From JBBQZO01 sp038207625 (GTDB taxonomy: Bacteria > Pseudomonadota > Gammaproteobacteria > Burkholderiales > Burkholderiaceae_D), in assembly GCA_038207625.1 (NCBI GenBank), contig JBBQZO010000024.1:1-64000 (forward strand): 64,000 bases of DNA, read 5' to 3'. The translations under genes were made by a program, and so were the position numbers. Below the pieces are notes generated by a model. That model was not told the origin of the DNA. It ran no database searches and worked only from the letters and a program-made list of their open reading frames with translations. Shown here in pieces: positions 17,863 to 26,927 of this stretch (positions are counted from its first letter, which is position 1; each line of letters opens with the position of its first letter).

Positions 17863-18399
17863 TTAATCATCATCGTCAGGATCGAGGTCGGGAAACATCA
17901 CGTCGACAAAACCGAAACGAGCGAAATCGACGATGCGCATCGGATACAGGATGCCCAGCAGGTGGTCCACCTCATGCTGCACCACGCGCGCGTGAAACCC
18001 GTCCACGTCACGCGAGATGGGCGCGCCGAACTGGTCGACGCCCTCATAATGGAGTTCGGTGTAGCGCGGCACGCTGCCGCGCAGCCCGGGCACCGACAGG
18101 CAGCCTTCGAACTGCTCTTCCATGTGCTGCGACAGCGGTGTGAGCGTCGGATTGATCAGCACCGTTTCCGGCACGGGCGGCGCGTCCGGATAGCGTCCGT
18201 TCTGCTTGAATCCGTAAATCACCAGTTGCAGGTTGACGCCGATTTGCGGCGCCGCCAGCCCCGCGCCATTGGCCGCATACATGGTGTCAAACATGTCCAC
18301 GATCAACGCGTCCAGTTCCGCCGTGCCGAACTGGCGCACCGGCTCGGCCACGCGCAACAAGCGCGGGTCGCCCATCTTCAGGATTTCGCGCACTGTCAT
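17863..18399 (-). CDS. def: Peptide deformylase
   Basis: Removes the formyl group from nascent proteins. 178 residues. All three motifs are present: GAGLAAPQIG, EGCLSVPG (metal-binding Cys) and QHEVDHLLG (HExxH metal site). The tail is acidic (DLDPDDDD). The ATG overlaps the galU stop by four bases (ATGA). It is not next to fmt here, as it often is, so it may be one of two deformylases. Confidence 0.95.
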   Translation of the reverse strand: MTVREILKMGDPRLLRVAEPVRQFGTAELDALIVDMFDTMYAANGAGLAAPQIGVNLQLVIYGFKQNGRYPDAPPVPETVLINPTLTPLSQHMEEQFEGCLSVPGLRGSVPRYTELHYEGVDQFGAPISRDVDGFHARVVQHEVDHLLGILYPMRIVDFARFGFVDVMFPDLDPDDDD

Positions 18400-19289
18400 T
18401 TGGCGTTGTGCTCCATCTGCAATTGGGCCAGGAACTGACGGAACTCATGGCCAGTTTCGGGATGTTTCAAGCCCATCGCCGTCATCGCCTTCAGATAACC
18501 AACTTTGGAACCGCAATCATAGCGCTGTCCGGCGTAGCGGTAAGCGAGCACCCGTTCGTCCTTCATCAGCGCGGCGATGCCATCGGTGAGTTGAATCTCG
18601 CCACCGGTGCCGGTACCCAGGTTTTCCAGGTAATCGAAAATTTTGCCGGTCAGAACATAGCGTCCCACCACCGCCAGCGTCGACGGCGCCACGTCAGGCT
18701 GCGGCTTCTCGACGATGCCCGACACCAGTTCCAGGTCGGAGCGATACGCCGTGGCGCTGACAATGCCGTACTGTTTGGTTTCGGCGCGTGGCACGTCCTG
18801 CACCGCCAGGATGCTGCAGCCTTCGTACGCGTACAAGCCCGTCATCTGGGCCAGCACCGGCTCATGGCCGGCAGGCACGTCCATGAAGTCGTCGGCCAGC
18901 AGCACCGCGAACGGTTCGTCGCCCACCACCGGGCGCGCGCACAGCACCGCGTGGCCCAAGCCGAGCGGGGCCGACTGGCGAATGTAAATGCAGGTGATGT
19001 GCTTGGGGATCACGTTGCGCACCAGTTCAAGCAACTGCGCCTTGCCGGCCGCCTCCAGCTCCGCTTCGAGCTCGTAAGCCTTGTCGAAATGATCTTCAAT
19101 GGCGCGCTTGTTGCGCCCTGTGATGAAAATCATTTCCGTGATGCCCGCCGCGACCGCCTCTTCGACCGCGTACTGGATCAGCGGCTTGTCGACGATCGGC
19201 AGCATCTCTTTCGGCTGGGCTTTGGTGGCCGGCAAAAACCGGCTGCCCAGGCCTGCCACGGGGAACACGGCTTTTCTAATTTTCTTCAT
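18396..19289 (-). CDS. galU: UTP-glucose-1-phosphate uridylyltransferase
   Basis: Makes UDP-glucose for exopolysaccharide and LPS. About 297 residues. Nucleotidyltransferase motifs include KAVFPVAGLGSRFLPATKAQPKEMLP, VDKPLIQYAVEEA, VLLADDFMD and GIVEKPQP. The ATG at 19289 (MKKIRKAVFPVAGLG) is the family start; longer readings fall inside ligA. It overlaps the ligA 3' end by 14 bases and def by four. Confidence 0.96.
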   Translation of the reverse strand: MKKIRKAVFPVAGLGSRFLPATKAQPKEMLPIVDKPLIQYAVEEAVAAGITEMIFITGRNKRAIEDHFDKAYELEAELEAAGKAQLLELVRNVIPKHITCIYIRQSAPLGLGHAVLCARPVVGDEPFAVLLADDFMDVPAGHEPVLAQMTGLYAYEGCSILAVQDVPRAETKQYGIVSATAYRSDLELVSGIVEKPQPDVAPSTLAVVGRYVLTGKIFDYLENLGTGTGGEIQLTDGIAALMKDERVLAYRYAGQRYDCGSKVGYLKAMTAMGLKHPETGHEFRQFLAQLQMEHNAK

Positions 19290-21360
19290 GCTCGTTGGTT
19301 TCCTTGTTGTTGGTGGTGTCGGCCGCGCCAGCGTCCAATAATGCCAGCAAAGCGGCCTCGTCAAGCAGCGCTATGCCAAGTTCTTGTGCCTTCGCCAGCT
19401 TGCTGCCGGCGTCCGCGCCGGCAACGACGTAGCTGGTCTTCTTCGATACCGAACCGGACACCTTGCCGCCGGCCGCCTCGATCAGCGCCTGGGCCTCGTC
19501 GCGCCCCAGATTGGGCAGCGTGCCGGTGAGGACAAAGGTCTTGCCGGCCTGGCTGCCCAGCGCTTTTTGCACATGGGCGCCCTCTTTCCAGTGCAGCCCG
19601 GCCGCGCGCAGCGCCTGCAGCAGCGCCAGGTTGTCCGGATCGCTGAGGAAAGCGCTGATCGATTTGGCCACCACCGGGCCGACGTCGGCCACTTCCAGCA
19701 ATTGCAGCCCGCCTTCCCAGGTGGCGCCATGGATCAGCGCGTCGAGATTGCCAAAATGCGCAGCGAGCGCCTTCGCGGTCGATTCGCCCACGTGGCGGAT
19801 GCCCAGCGCGTAGATGAAACGCGCGAACGTCGTGCTCTTTGATTTTTCCAGTGCAGCGATCTTGTTCTGGGCCGATTTCTCACCCATCCGTTCGAGGCTA
19901 GCCAGTTGCTCAGCGCTGAGTCGGTACAGGTCGGCGGCCGTGTCGATGACGCCCTTGTCGACCAGTTGCTCAATCAACTGGTCGCCCAGCCCTTCGACGT
20001 CGAGCGCGCGGCGCGACACGAAGTGCATCAGGCCGCCTTTCTTCTGCGCGCTGCAATGGGTCCAACCGCCCGAACAACGGGCGATCGCCTCGTCTTCCAG
20101 GCGCACGATGGGCGAGCCACACACCGGGCAGGCGGTCGGCATGACGAATTGGCGCGCGTCAAGCGGACGCAGATCGGCCACGAAGCTGACCACTTCGGGA
20201 ATCACGTCGCCGGCGCGGCGCACGATGACGGTGTCGCCGATCCGGATGTCCTTGCGTCGCACTTCATCCTCGTTGTGCAGCGTCGCGTTGGTGACGGTGA
20301 CGCCGCCCACGAACACGGGCGCGAGCCGCGCCACCGGCGTGATCGCACCGGTGCGACCGACCTGCACCTCGATGTCCTGCACCGTCGTCGTCGCCTCTTC
20401 GGCGGGAAACTTGTGAGCCAGCGCAAAGCGCGGCGCGCGCGACACGAAGCCGAGCTTTTGCTGTGCCTCGAGCGCGTCAACTTTGTAGACGATGCCGTCG
20501 ATGTCGAACGGCAGCGTGCTACGGCGTGCGCCGATCTGCGTGAAGTACCCCAGCATGCCGTCGGCGTCGCGCACCACGGCGCGCTCATGCGCGACCGGCA
20601 AACCCAGCCTTTCGTACCAGTCGAGCAGCGCCGAGTGCGACGCGGGCATGTCCGCGCCTTCCAGTGCGCCCACGCCGTAGGCGAAAAAGCGCAGATTGCG
20701 GGTGGCCGTGATACGCGAGTCAAGCTGGCGCAAGCTGCCGGCGGCGGCGTTGCGCGGATTGGCGAACTCCTTCATGTCGGCGGCGCGCTGGCGCTCGTTC
20801 AGACGCGCGAAATCGGCCTTGTACATCAACACCTCACCGCGCACGTCGAGCACTGCAGGCGGATGGTCGCCATGCAGGCGCAGCGGAATGGCGCGCACCG
20901 TACGGATGTTGGTCGTGACGTCCTCGCCGGTGGCGCCGTCGCCACGCGTGGCCGCCTGCACGAACACCCCGTGCTCGTAGCGCAAATTGATGGCCAGTCC
21001 GTCAAACTTCAGTTCGGCCGCGTAGTCCACGTGCTGCGCGTCGAGCGACTCGCGCACGCGCCGGTCGAAATTGATGATGTCCTCGTCCGAGAAGCCGTTG
21101 TTAAGCGACAGCATCGGCACGCTGTGGATCACCTGCTTGAATGCGGAGATGGGCGCCGCGCCCACCCGCTGGGTCGGCGAATCGGCCGCAGCGGCCTCGG
21201 GATGGCCCGCCTCGAGCTGCTGCAATTGGGCGAACAGGCGGTCGTACTCGGCGTCCGGGATGGTCGGCGCATCGAGCACATGATAGGCGTAGATGTGCCG
21301 GTTCAGTTCATTGGTCAACCAGGCCATGCGGGCCAGGTCGGAATTAGTATCTATCGTCAC
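19276..21360 (-). CDS. ligA: NAD-dependent DNA ligase
   Basis: Seals nicks during replication and repair. 694 residues. The NAD-binding Ia domain comes first, then the adenylation motif KFDG (Lys118). OB fold and zinc finger follow (CPVCGSP ... THC). Helix-hairpin-helix repeats come next. A C-terminal BRCT domain ends the protein (GKTFVLTGTLPNLGRDEAQ). The start at 21360 is a GTG without a clear Shine-Dalgarno; an ATG at 21327 (MAWLTNELNRH) is a real alternative. The tail after the BRCT is Asn/Glu-rich. Confidence 0.96.
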   Translation of the reverse strand: MTIDTNSDLARMAWLTNELNRHIYAYHVLDAPTIPDAEYDRLFAQLQQLEAGHPEAAAADSPTQRVGAAPISAFKQVIHSVPMLSLNNGFSDEDIINFDRRVRESLDAQHVDYAAELKFDGLAINLRYEHGVFVQAATRGDGATGEDVTTNIRTVRAIPLRLHGDHPPAVLDVRGEVLMYKADFARLNERQRAADMKEFANPRNAAAGSLRQLDSRITATRNLRFFAYGVGALEGADMPASHSALLDWYERLGLPVAHERAVVRDADGMLGYFTQIGARRSTLPFDIDGIVYKVDALEAQQKLGFVSRAPRFALAHKFPAEEATTTVQDIEVQVGRTGAITPVARLAPVFVGGVTVTNATLHNEDEVRRKDIRIGDTVIVRRAGDVIPEVVSFVADLRPLDARQFVMPTACPVCGSPIVRLEDEAIARCSGGWTHCSAQKKGGLMHFVSRRALDVEGLGDQLIEQLVDKGVIDTAADLYRLSAEQLASLERMGEKSAQNKIAALEKSKSTTFARFIYALGIRHVGESTAKALAAHFGNLDALIHGATWEGGLQLLEVADVGPVVAKSISAFLSDPDNLALLQALRAAGLHWKEGAHVQKALGSQAGKTFVLTGTLPNLGRDEAQALIEAAGGKVSGSVSKKTSYVVAGADAGSKLAKAQELGIALLDEAALLALLDAGAADTTNNKETNEHEEN

Positions 21361-21393
21361 GCGTTGGTCAGTCTAATCGGTTGTTCGGGTGTC

Positions 21394-22449
21394 TCAGCTA
21401 AACAGGCGCAGCGCGCGGGTCGAGCCGGCGGGGATGTCGGCCGCCTCCATTTCCTGGTAAAACTCGAGCACCTGGCCATTGATTTCGGCCAGCGCCTCGT
21501 CCGACAGCGGCGCGTTGCCGTCGTCGACGATGGTCGCGTCGAGCCGGCCCACCAGCGCGCGCGCGCACGCGACCATGCTGCCAAAACCGTCGCGCATCGG
21601 CGCCACGCAGGGCACATCGAGCAGCAGCGTCAGGCGCGAGGTCGTTTCGGCCGCCAAAGTGACGTTGGTCGAGAGCGTAAACAGGAAACGGCCGTCGCCG
21701 TCGGGCATTGCATAGCGCCCGTCCGGACGCACGTCAAAGCCCTGCTTTTCCAGCGCGACGATCAAGGTCGAGATCGACCAGGGCGCGCCGTTCGACATCA
21801 GGTTCACGCCCAGCTGCGCGTCGTGGCCCGACACGAAACGGTGCAAGGTGCGCGCCTCGCCCATCACCTCGATCATGTCCGGCACCTCCGGCTCGGCGCC
21901 GATGTCGTCGGCCACGGTGCGCAGGCGCGTCACCAGCTCGGAGTATTCAAGCTCATTGAGCGCCGTGGTGCGGCTGGCCAGTTGCACCCCCACCTGCAGC
22001 TTGGTGTACACGCCGCCGTGCGTAATCGGTTCCCAGTCGCCATTCACGTGCAGGCCGATGTAGTGGATCGGCTTGTTGCCGACATGACGCAGCGTCTGCA
22101 GCACCGGCAGGATTTTGTCGCCGCGCACGGCCACCTCCAGCGCCAGTGGAATGAGGCAGTCGATCAGCGGATCGACCAGGCTGGTGGCCAGTTCGGCCGC
22201 CGGCGTGCCAACATCGACACCGACCGGCGCGACCGGTTCGGCCACGTCGGCCAGTTCGCCGCCAAAGCTGGGCTCCTGGCGCTGTTCGGCACCGGCGCCA
22301 GGGGCGCGCATCAGCACGTCGTCATGGTTGCCGGAGAAGGCCCGTTCGACGCTTTTCTTGGCCTTGTACTCCTGCCACTTGTTGTAGACGACGACGCCGG
22401 CGACGAACACGCCGCTGGCGGCGATCAAACTCATTTGAAGATCTGTCAT
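21394..22449 (-). CDS. zipA: Cell division protein ZipA (FtsZ-binding)
   Basis: 351 residues. An N-terminal membrane anchor (MTDLQMSLIAASGVFVAGVVVY) precedes a basic stretch and a Pro/Ala-rich linker. The C-terminal ZipA FtsZ-binding domain is visible as HYIGLHVNGDWEPIT and MSNGAPWSISTLIVALEKQGF. In the family it tethers FtsZ to the inner membrane. The start overlaps the smc stop by four bases (ATGA) and ligA follows after 33 bases, the common smc-zipA-ligA order of betaproteobacteria. Confidence 0.9.
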   Translation of the reverse strand: MTDLQMSLIAASGVFVAGVVVYNKWQEYKAKKSVERAFSGNHDDVLMRAPGAGAEQRQEPSFGGELADVAEPVAPVGVDVGTPAAELATSLVDPLIDCLIPLALEVAVRGDKILPVLQTLRHVGNKPIHYIGLHVNGDWEPITHGGVYTKLQVGVQLASRTTALNELEYSELVTRLRTVADDIGAEPEVPDMIEVMGEARTLHRFVSGHDAQLGVNLMSNGAPWSISTLIVALEKQGFDVRPDGRYAMPDGDGRFLFTLSTNVTLAAETTSRLTLLLDVPCVAPMRDGFGSMVACARALVGRLDATIVDDGNAPLSDEALAEINGQVLEFYQEMEAADIPAGSTRALRLFS

Positions 22450-25400
22450 GCTGCTTGTGCCTCGGAAGCAAAATTCGCAGCGGACTCCATGTCCACTGCC
22501 ACAATGCGCGATACGCCCTGCTCTTGCATCGTCACACCGATCAATTGGTTGGCCATTTCCATCGCAATCTTATTATGCGAAATAAACAGGAATTGGGTAT
22601 GGTCGGACATCCGTTTCACCATTTTGCAGAAACGCTCAGTATTGGCGTCGTCGAGCGGCGCGTCAACCTCGTCGAGCAGGCAAAACGGCGCCGGGTTCAA
22701 TCTGAACATCGAAAACACCAGCGCCGTCGCGGTCAAAGCTTTCTCGCCGCCGGACAGCAGGTGAATCGTGGCGTTCTTTTTGCCAGGTGGCTGGGCCATC
22801 ACCTGCACGCCGGAATCGAGGATTTCGTCGCCCGTCATGGTCAGTTTGGCCTGGCCGCCGCCGAACAGAATCGGGAACAGTTCGGAGAAATGCTGGTTGA
22901 CCCGGTCGAAGGTATCTTGCAGCAGGTCGCGTGTCTCTTTGTCGATCTTGTGGATCGCGTCTTCGAGCGTGCTGATCGCCTCGCACAGGTCGGCGTTTTG
23001 CGCGTCGAGGAAGTTCTTCCGCTCGGACGCCTGGGCCAGTTCGTCCAGCGCGGCCAGGTTCACGGCGCCCAGGCCCGTGATGGCATTGGTCAGGCGCGTC
23101 ACCTCGCCTTGCAGGTAGGACGGCTTCATGTCCGGATGCAGTTTTTCAGTGAGCGCCGCCTCGTCCGCCTGCACCGCCAGCAGCGCCTCGGAGAACTGCT
23201 CCTGGTTCAGGCGCGCGGCCTGCTCCTTGAGCTGCATTTCCATGATCTTGTCGCGCTGCGGCTGCAAGCTGCGCTCGGACTGCAGCCTCGCCTCCTCGAA
23301 GGTGCGCAGCTGCATGGTGATCTGGTCGAGCTCATGGCGCGCATCCGACAGCGCGCGTTCCTGCGTCGTGCGGCGGTCCAGCAGATCTTGCAGACCGTCG
23401 TTGGCCGCGCCCGTTTCCAGGTTGGCCAGTTCTTCCTGACCAGCGAGCAGGCTGGCGCTGACCTGGGCCGCCTGGATGTTGGCGGTGGCAATGTTACGAC
23501 GCAGCTCATCGATCTTGCTGCGCTGGGTTTTCTCGGCGAACTGGGCCTCCTGGGCGGCCCGTTCGAGCTCGCGCAATTGGCCGCGCGCGTCCGTCAGGCG
23601 CTGCTCGAGTGTGAGGAACTCGGTCTGGCCGTCTTCGTGTGCGCCTTGCAGATCGGCCAGCGCCATATCGAGCTGCTCGAACTTCTCTTCCGACTCGAGC
23701 TTGATATGCAGCTGCTCGGCTTCCTGCTCGGCGATCTCATGCAAATCGGTCTGGATCTGGGTACTGCGCGCGTTGAAACGGGCCTCGACCTCGCACTGTT
23801 TGACGACGTCGATTTGCAGATTGTGCACCTGCGCGGTCAAGCTGGCGCTGCGCGCGCGCGCGTCCTGCAACTGGCGCGTCAGATTGGCTACCGCCGCATC
23901 GGCGCGCACCGCGCGCGCGCGCGCCTCGTCGGCCAGCATGTGCTGGGCGCGCGACTGTTTGCCGATGTTGTCGATCTCCTGCTGACGTCCCAGCACGCCG
24001 TCCTGCTCGGCGTCGGCCGCGTAGAAACGCACGCTGGACGCCGACACGACGTGCCCTTCGATGGTGACGAAGCAGCCGCCCGCCGGCAGGCGCGCACGCT
24101 CGGCGAACGCCTGGGCCGCGTCGTTGGCCACGAATACATTGTGCAACCAGTCGTGCAGCAGGCCGCGCAGGCCCGATTCGTTGAGCTTGAGCAGACTGGC
24201 GAACGGTTTTAAGCCGTCGATCTCGGCCGGCGGCACCGCCTGCGCCATCGACGGCGCGTAGATGGCCAGCTTGGCCGGCGGCGCGTCGCTGAAAAAAGCA
24301 CGGGTCCAATCGATGTTCGACACTTCCAGCGCCGAGGTGCGCTCGCGCAGGATCGCCTCCATCGCCGTTTCCCAACCCTGCTCGATGTGCAGCTTTTGCC
24401 ACAAGCGCGGCAGCGTATCGAGTTCGTGTTTTTTCAGCCACGGCTGGACCTTGCCCTGGGTCTGCACGCGCTCCTGCATCTGCTTTAGCGCCGACAGACG
24501 CGCTTCCAACTGAGCGTTGGCCGCTGTTTCCGTGTTGACCTGTTGCTGCGCCTGGGCGCGCTCCTGCTCGATCTGTTGCTGCTGTTCGAGCGCCGCCTCG
24601 AGCATCATCGTCTGCTCTTCCAGCGACTGCTGTTTTTCTTCCAGTTGCAGCTTCAGATTGGCCAGATGGCTGCTGTCGGGCAGATTCAAACCGCTTTTTT
24701 CCTGCTGCAGACGCTCGCGCCGTGTCAGCAGTCCGGCCAGGATGTTGGACGCATTGCGCTGGTGGGTCGCCTCGAGTGCGATCTGCTGCTGCGCCTGCAT
24801 GATCTTGGCGCGCGACTCGGTGGTTTTCTGTTGCGCCGCGCGCCACTGCGCTTCCAGCGCCGGCAAGCGTTCGCTGCCCTGCTCCGCATTCATCTGCGAT
24901 TGCTCGACGCGCGCCCCCAGCTCTTCGAGGCGAAACTCGGCTTCCTCGCTTTGCTCCTGATATTGCTGCCCCTGATGCTGCCACTGATCGCGCTGCGCCG
25001 TCAGGGTGCCCAACTGATTTTGCAGACGGCTGCGCGACTCGAGCACATACTTGATCTGCGCTTCCAGGCTGCCGATTTCCGCGTTGGTCTGATACAGATG
25101 ACCCTGTGCCTGATGCAAGCGGTCGCCCACGCTGAAATGCGCCTGGCGCATGTGTTCCAGCTCCAGTTCCACGTGGCGCAACTTGGCGGTCTGTTCTTCC
25201 AGATCGGTCTGGGCTTGCTCGACTTCGCGTTGGAAGCGGCTCTGTTCGTTGTGCGCTTCGTTCTTGCGCAGCAGCCACAGCAGTTTTTGCTTTTCTTCCT
25301 GGTCGGCCTGCAAGTTGTGGAATTTGGTCGCCACCACGGCTTGCGCTTCGAGCTTTTCCAGGTTGGCATTCAGTTCGCGCAAGATATCGTCGACGCGCAG

Positions 25401-25973
25401 CAGATTCTCGCGCGTGTCGTTGAGCCGATTCTCAGTTTCGCGCCGGCGCTCCTTGTACTTCGATACCCCGGCCGCCTCTTCAAGGAACACCCGCAACTCC
25501 TCCGGGCGCGACTCGATGATGCGCGAGATCATGCCCTGGCCGATGATCGCGTAGGCGCGCGGGCCCAGCCCCGTGCCAAGGAAAATATCCTGAATATCGC
25601 GCCGGCGCACCGGCTGACTGTTGATGTAATAGGTCGACGTGCCGTCGCGCGTGAGCGTGCGCTTGACGGCGATTTCGGCGTACTGGCCCCATTGGCCGGC
25701 GGCCTTGCCGTCGTTGTTGTCAAATACCAGCTCGACCGAGGCGCGTCCGGCCGGTTTGCGGTGGGTCGAACCATTGAAAATAACGTCCTGCATCGACTCG
25801 CCGCGCAGTTCGGACGCCTTCGATTCGCCCAGCACCCAGCGCACGGCGTCGATAATGTTGGATTTTCCGCAGCCATTCGGACCGACGACGCCAACCAGCT
25901 GACCCGGCACCTGGAAATTGGTGGGATCGACGAAAGACTTAAATCCCGACAATTTAATGGAAGATAGACGCAC
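22446..25973 (-). CDS. smc: Chromosome segregation ATPase SMC
   Basis: About 1175 residues. N-terminal ATPase half with Walker A GPNGCGKSN, two long coiled coils rich in Glu/Gln/Leu, a globular hinge near the middle, and the C-terminal half with signature LLSGGEKALTATA and Walker B CLLDEVDAPLDDANTERF. I chose a GTG at 25971-25973 (reads V/M-RLSSIKLSGFKSF), because residues before it are not family-like. No ATG is available near that point. It leads the operon with zipA and ligA. Confidence 0.96.
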   Translation of the reverse strand: MRLSSIKLSGFKSFVDPTNFQVPGQLVGVVGPNGCGKSNIIDAVRWVLGESKASELRGESMQDVIFNGSTHRKPAGRASVELVFDNNDGKAAGQWGQYAEIAVKRTLTRDGTSTYYINSQPVRRRDIQDIFLGTGLGPRAYAIIGQGMISRIIESRPEELRVFLEEAAGVSKYKERRRETENRLNDTRENLLRVDDILRELNANLEKLEAQAVVATKFHNLQADQEEKQKLLWLLRKNEAHNEQSRFQREVEQAQTDLEEQTAKLRHVELELEHMRQAHFSVGDRLHQAQGHLYQTNAEIGSLEAQIKYVLESRSRLQNQLGTLTAQRDQWQHQGQQYQEQSEEAEFRLEELGARVEQSQMNAEQGSERLPALEAQWRAAQQKTTESRAKIMQAQQQIALEATHQRNASNILAGLLTRRERLQQEKSGLNLPDSSHLANLKLQLEEKQQSLEEQTMMLEAALEQQQQIEQERAQAQQQVNTETAANAQLEARLSALKQMQERVQTQGKVQPWLKKHELDTLPRLWQKLHIEQGWETAMEAILRERTSALEVSNIDWTRAFFSDAPPAKLAIYAPSMAQAVPPAEIDGLKPFASLLKLNESGLRGLLHDWLHNVFVANDAAQAFAERARLPAGGCFVTIEGHVVSASSVRFYAADAEQDGVLGRQQEIDNIGKQSRAQHMLADEARARAVRADAAVANLTRQLQDARARSASLTAQVHNLQIDVVKQCEVEARFNARSTQIQTDLHEIAEQEAEQLHIKLESEEKFEQLDMALADLQGAHEDGQTEFLTLEQRLTDARGQLRELERAAQEAQFAEKTQRSKIDELRRNIATANIQAAQVSASLLAGQEELANLETGAANDGLQDLLDRRTTQERALSDARHELDQITMQLRTFEEARLQSERSLQPQRDKIMEMQLKEQAARLNQEQFSEALLAVQADEAALTEKLHPDMKPSYLQGEVTRLTNAITGLGAVNLAALDELAQASERKNFLDAQNADLCEAISTLEDAIHKIDKETRDLLQDTFDRVNQHFSELFPILFGGGQAKLTMTGDEILDSGVQVMAQPPGKKNATIHLLSGGEKALTATALVFSMFRLNPAPFCLLDEVDAPLDDANTERFCKMVKRMSDHTQFLFISHNKIAMEMANQLIGVTMQEQGVSRIVAVDMESAANFASEAQAA

Positions 25974-26091
25974 GTTGTAGACTGTTCTTCGCCTTAACCG
26001 GCAATATGGAGCTCGCGGAACCGGCACTGCGACACCTTGTCGCACCCAGCTTTCTCGGATGAAAAGGTGATCATCATACCATTTTATTGCC

Positions 26092-26784
26092 TCATTTCGG
26101 CCACGAACAAGCGTACGGTATCGTGCGGCTGATACAGGCGGCGCGCAATTGGCGCGGCGCCGGCGCCATCGCCCAGGTGCGCCTGTCGTAGGGCGTCGGA
26201 TGGCCCGACAAACGCAGCGCCAACCCCACCATCCATGGCTCGGTCTGGCCCATCGCGGGCTCGGCGTTCGAACTGCCCGCCAACACCAGCAAACTCACGC
26301 CCACCAGCCACGGGCGCAGCACGCGCCGCGGCGCATTCTGGGCGCGCCGGATGAACAGCAGCGCCACGCACAGGCCAAGCGAAAATCCCAGCGCCGCCTC
26401 GGACACCGGATGGGCGTGCAGCACCACGCGCGAGATCGCCACCAGCGCCGCGCACAGCACGCCGGCCATGACGCCGGCATCGAGCAGCGCCTTCGAGCGC
26501 GCCTGCAGCAAAATGTAGCAGGCCACCGGGAATACGGCTGCGGCGCGCGCGGCGTGCCCGCTAAAACCGGTGAAGCCGATCGACTCGATGCCGATGCCCC
26601 AGCCAAAGAAAGCCACCTTGGAGGCCACCACCAACAACATCGCGCCGGCGAACAGCACGCACCAGTGCAGCGCCAGGCGCCAGCAGTGGCCGGCCGCCAG
26701 CCAGGCGGCGATCGCCAGCGCGGCCGGCGCCGTCACGGACAGGCCGCCCGTGTGTGTCACAACATACCACCATTGCATAATCAA
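26092..26784 (-). CDS. PAP2-superfamily membrane phosphatase
   Basis: 230 residues with about five hydrophobic segments. The acid phosphatase motifs are visible as FSGHAARAAAVFP (the S/GH motif) and SRVVLHAHPVSE (SRxxxxxHxxxD/E). The first motif (KxxxxxxRP) is not clear. Members dephosphorylate lipid phosphates such as undecaprenyl-PP or phosphatidic acid. The C-terminal 45 residues after the last helix are Arg/Pro-rich and probably cytoplasmic. It sits alone, upstream of smc on the same strand. Confidence 0.75.
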   Translation of the reverse strand: MIMQWWYVVTHTGGLSVTAPAALAIAAWLAAGHCWRLALHWCVLFAGAMLLVVASKVAFFGWGIGIESIGFTGFSGHAARAAAVFPVACYILLQARSKALLDAGVMAGVLCAALVAISRVVLHAHPVSEAALGFSLGLCVALLFIRRAQNAPRRVLRPWLVGVSLLVLAGSSNAEPAMGQTEPWMVGLALRLSGHPTPYDRRTWAMAPAPRQLRAACISRTIPYACSWPK

Positions 26785-26927
26785 TCACTTCAAAAAGTAT
26801 CCGACGCGGCGACGCACTGGCGAACCAGGGCAGTCTCAATTTACGGAGGGAAAGGTAACCCGAACCGCCGGCGAGGGCAAGCGGGCGGACGGCATTCTAC
26901 AGACAATTACCGTGAGGAAATAGTTTT

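Noticed and set aside
19906..22764. 952-codon plus-strand frame
   Set aside because: Antisense of ligA, zipA and the end of smc; composition typical of a shadow frame.
24543..25967. 474-codon plus-strand frame
   Set aside because: Antisense of smc coiled coils (Leu/Arg-rich), no independent support.
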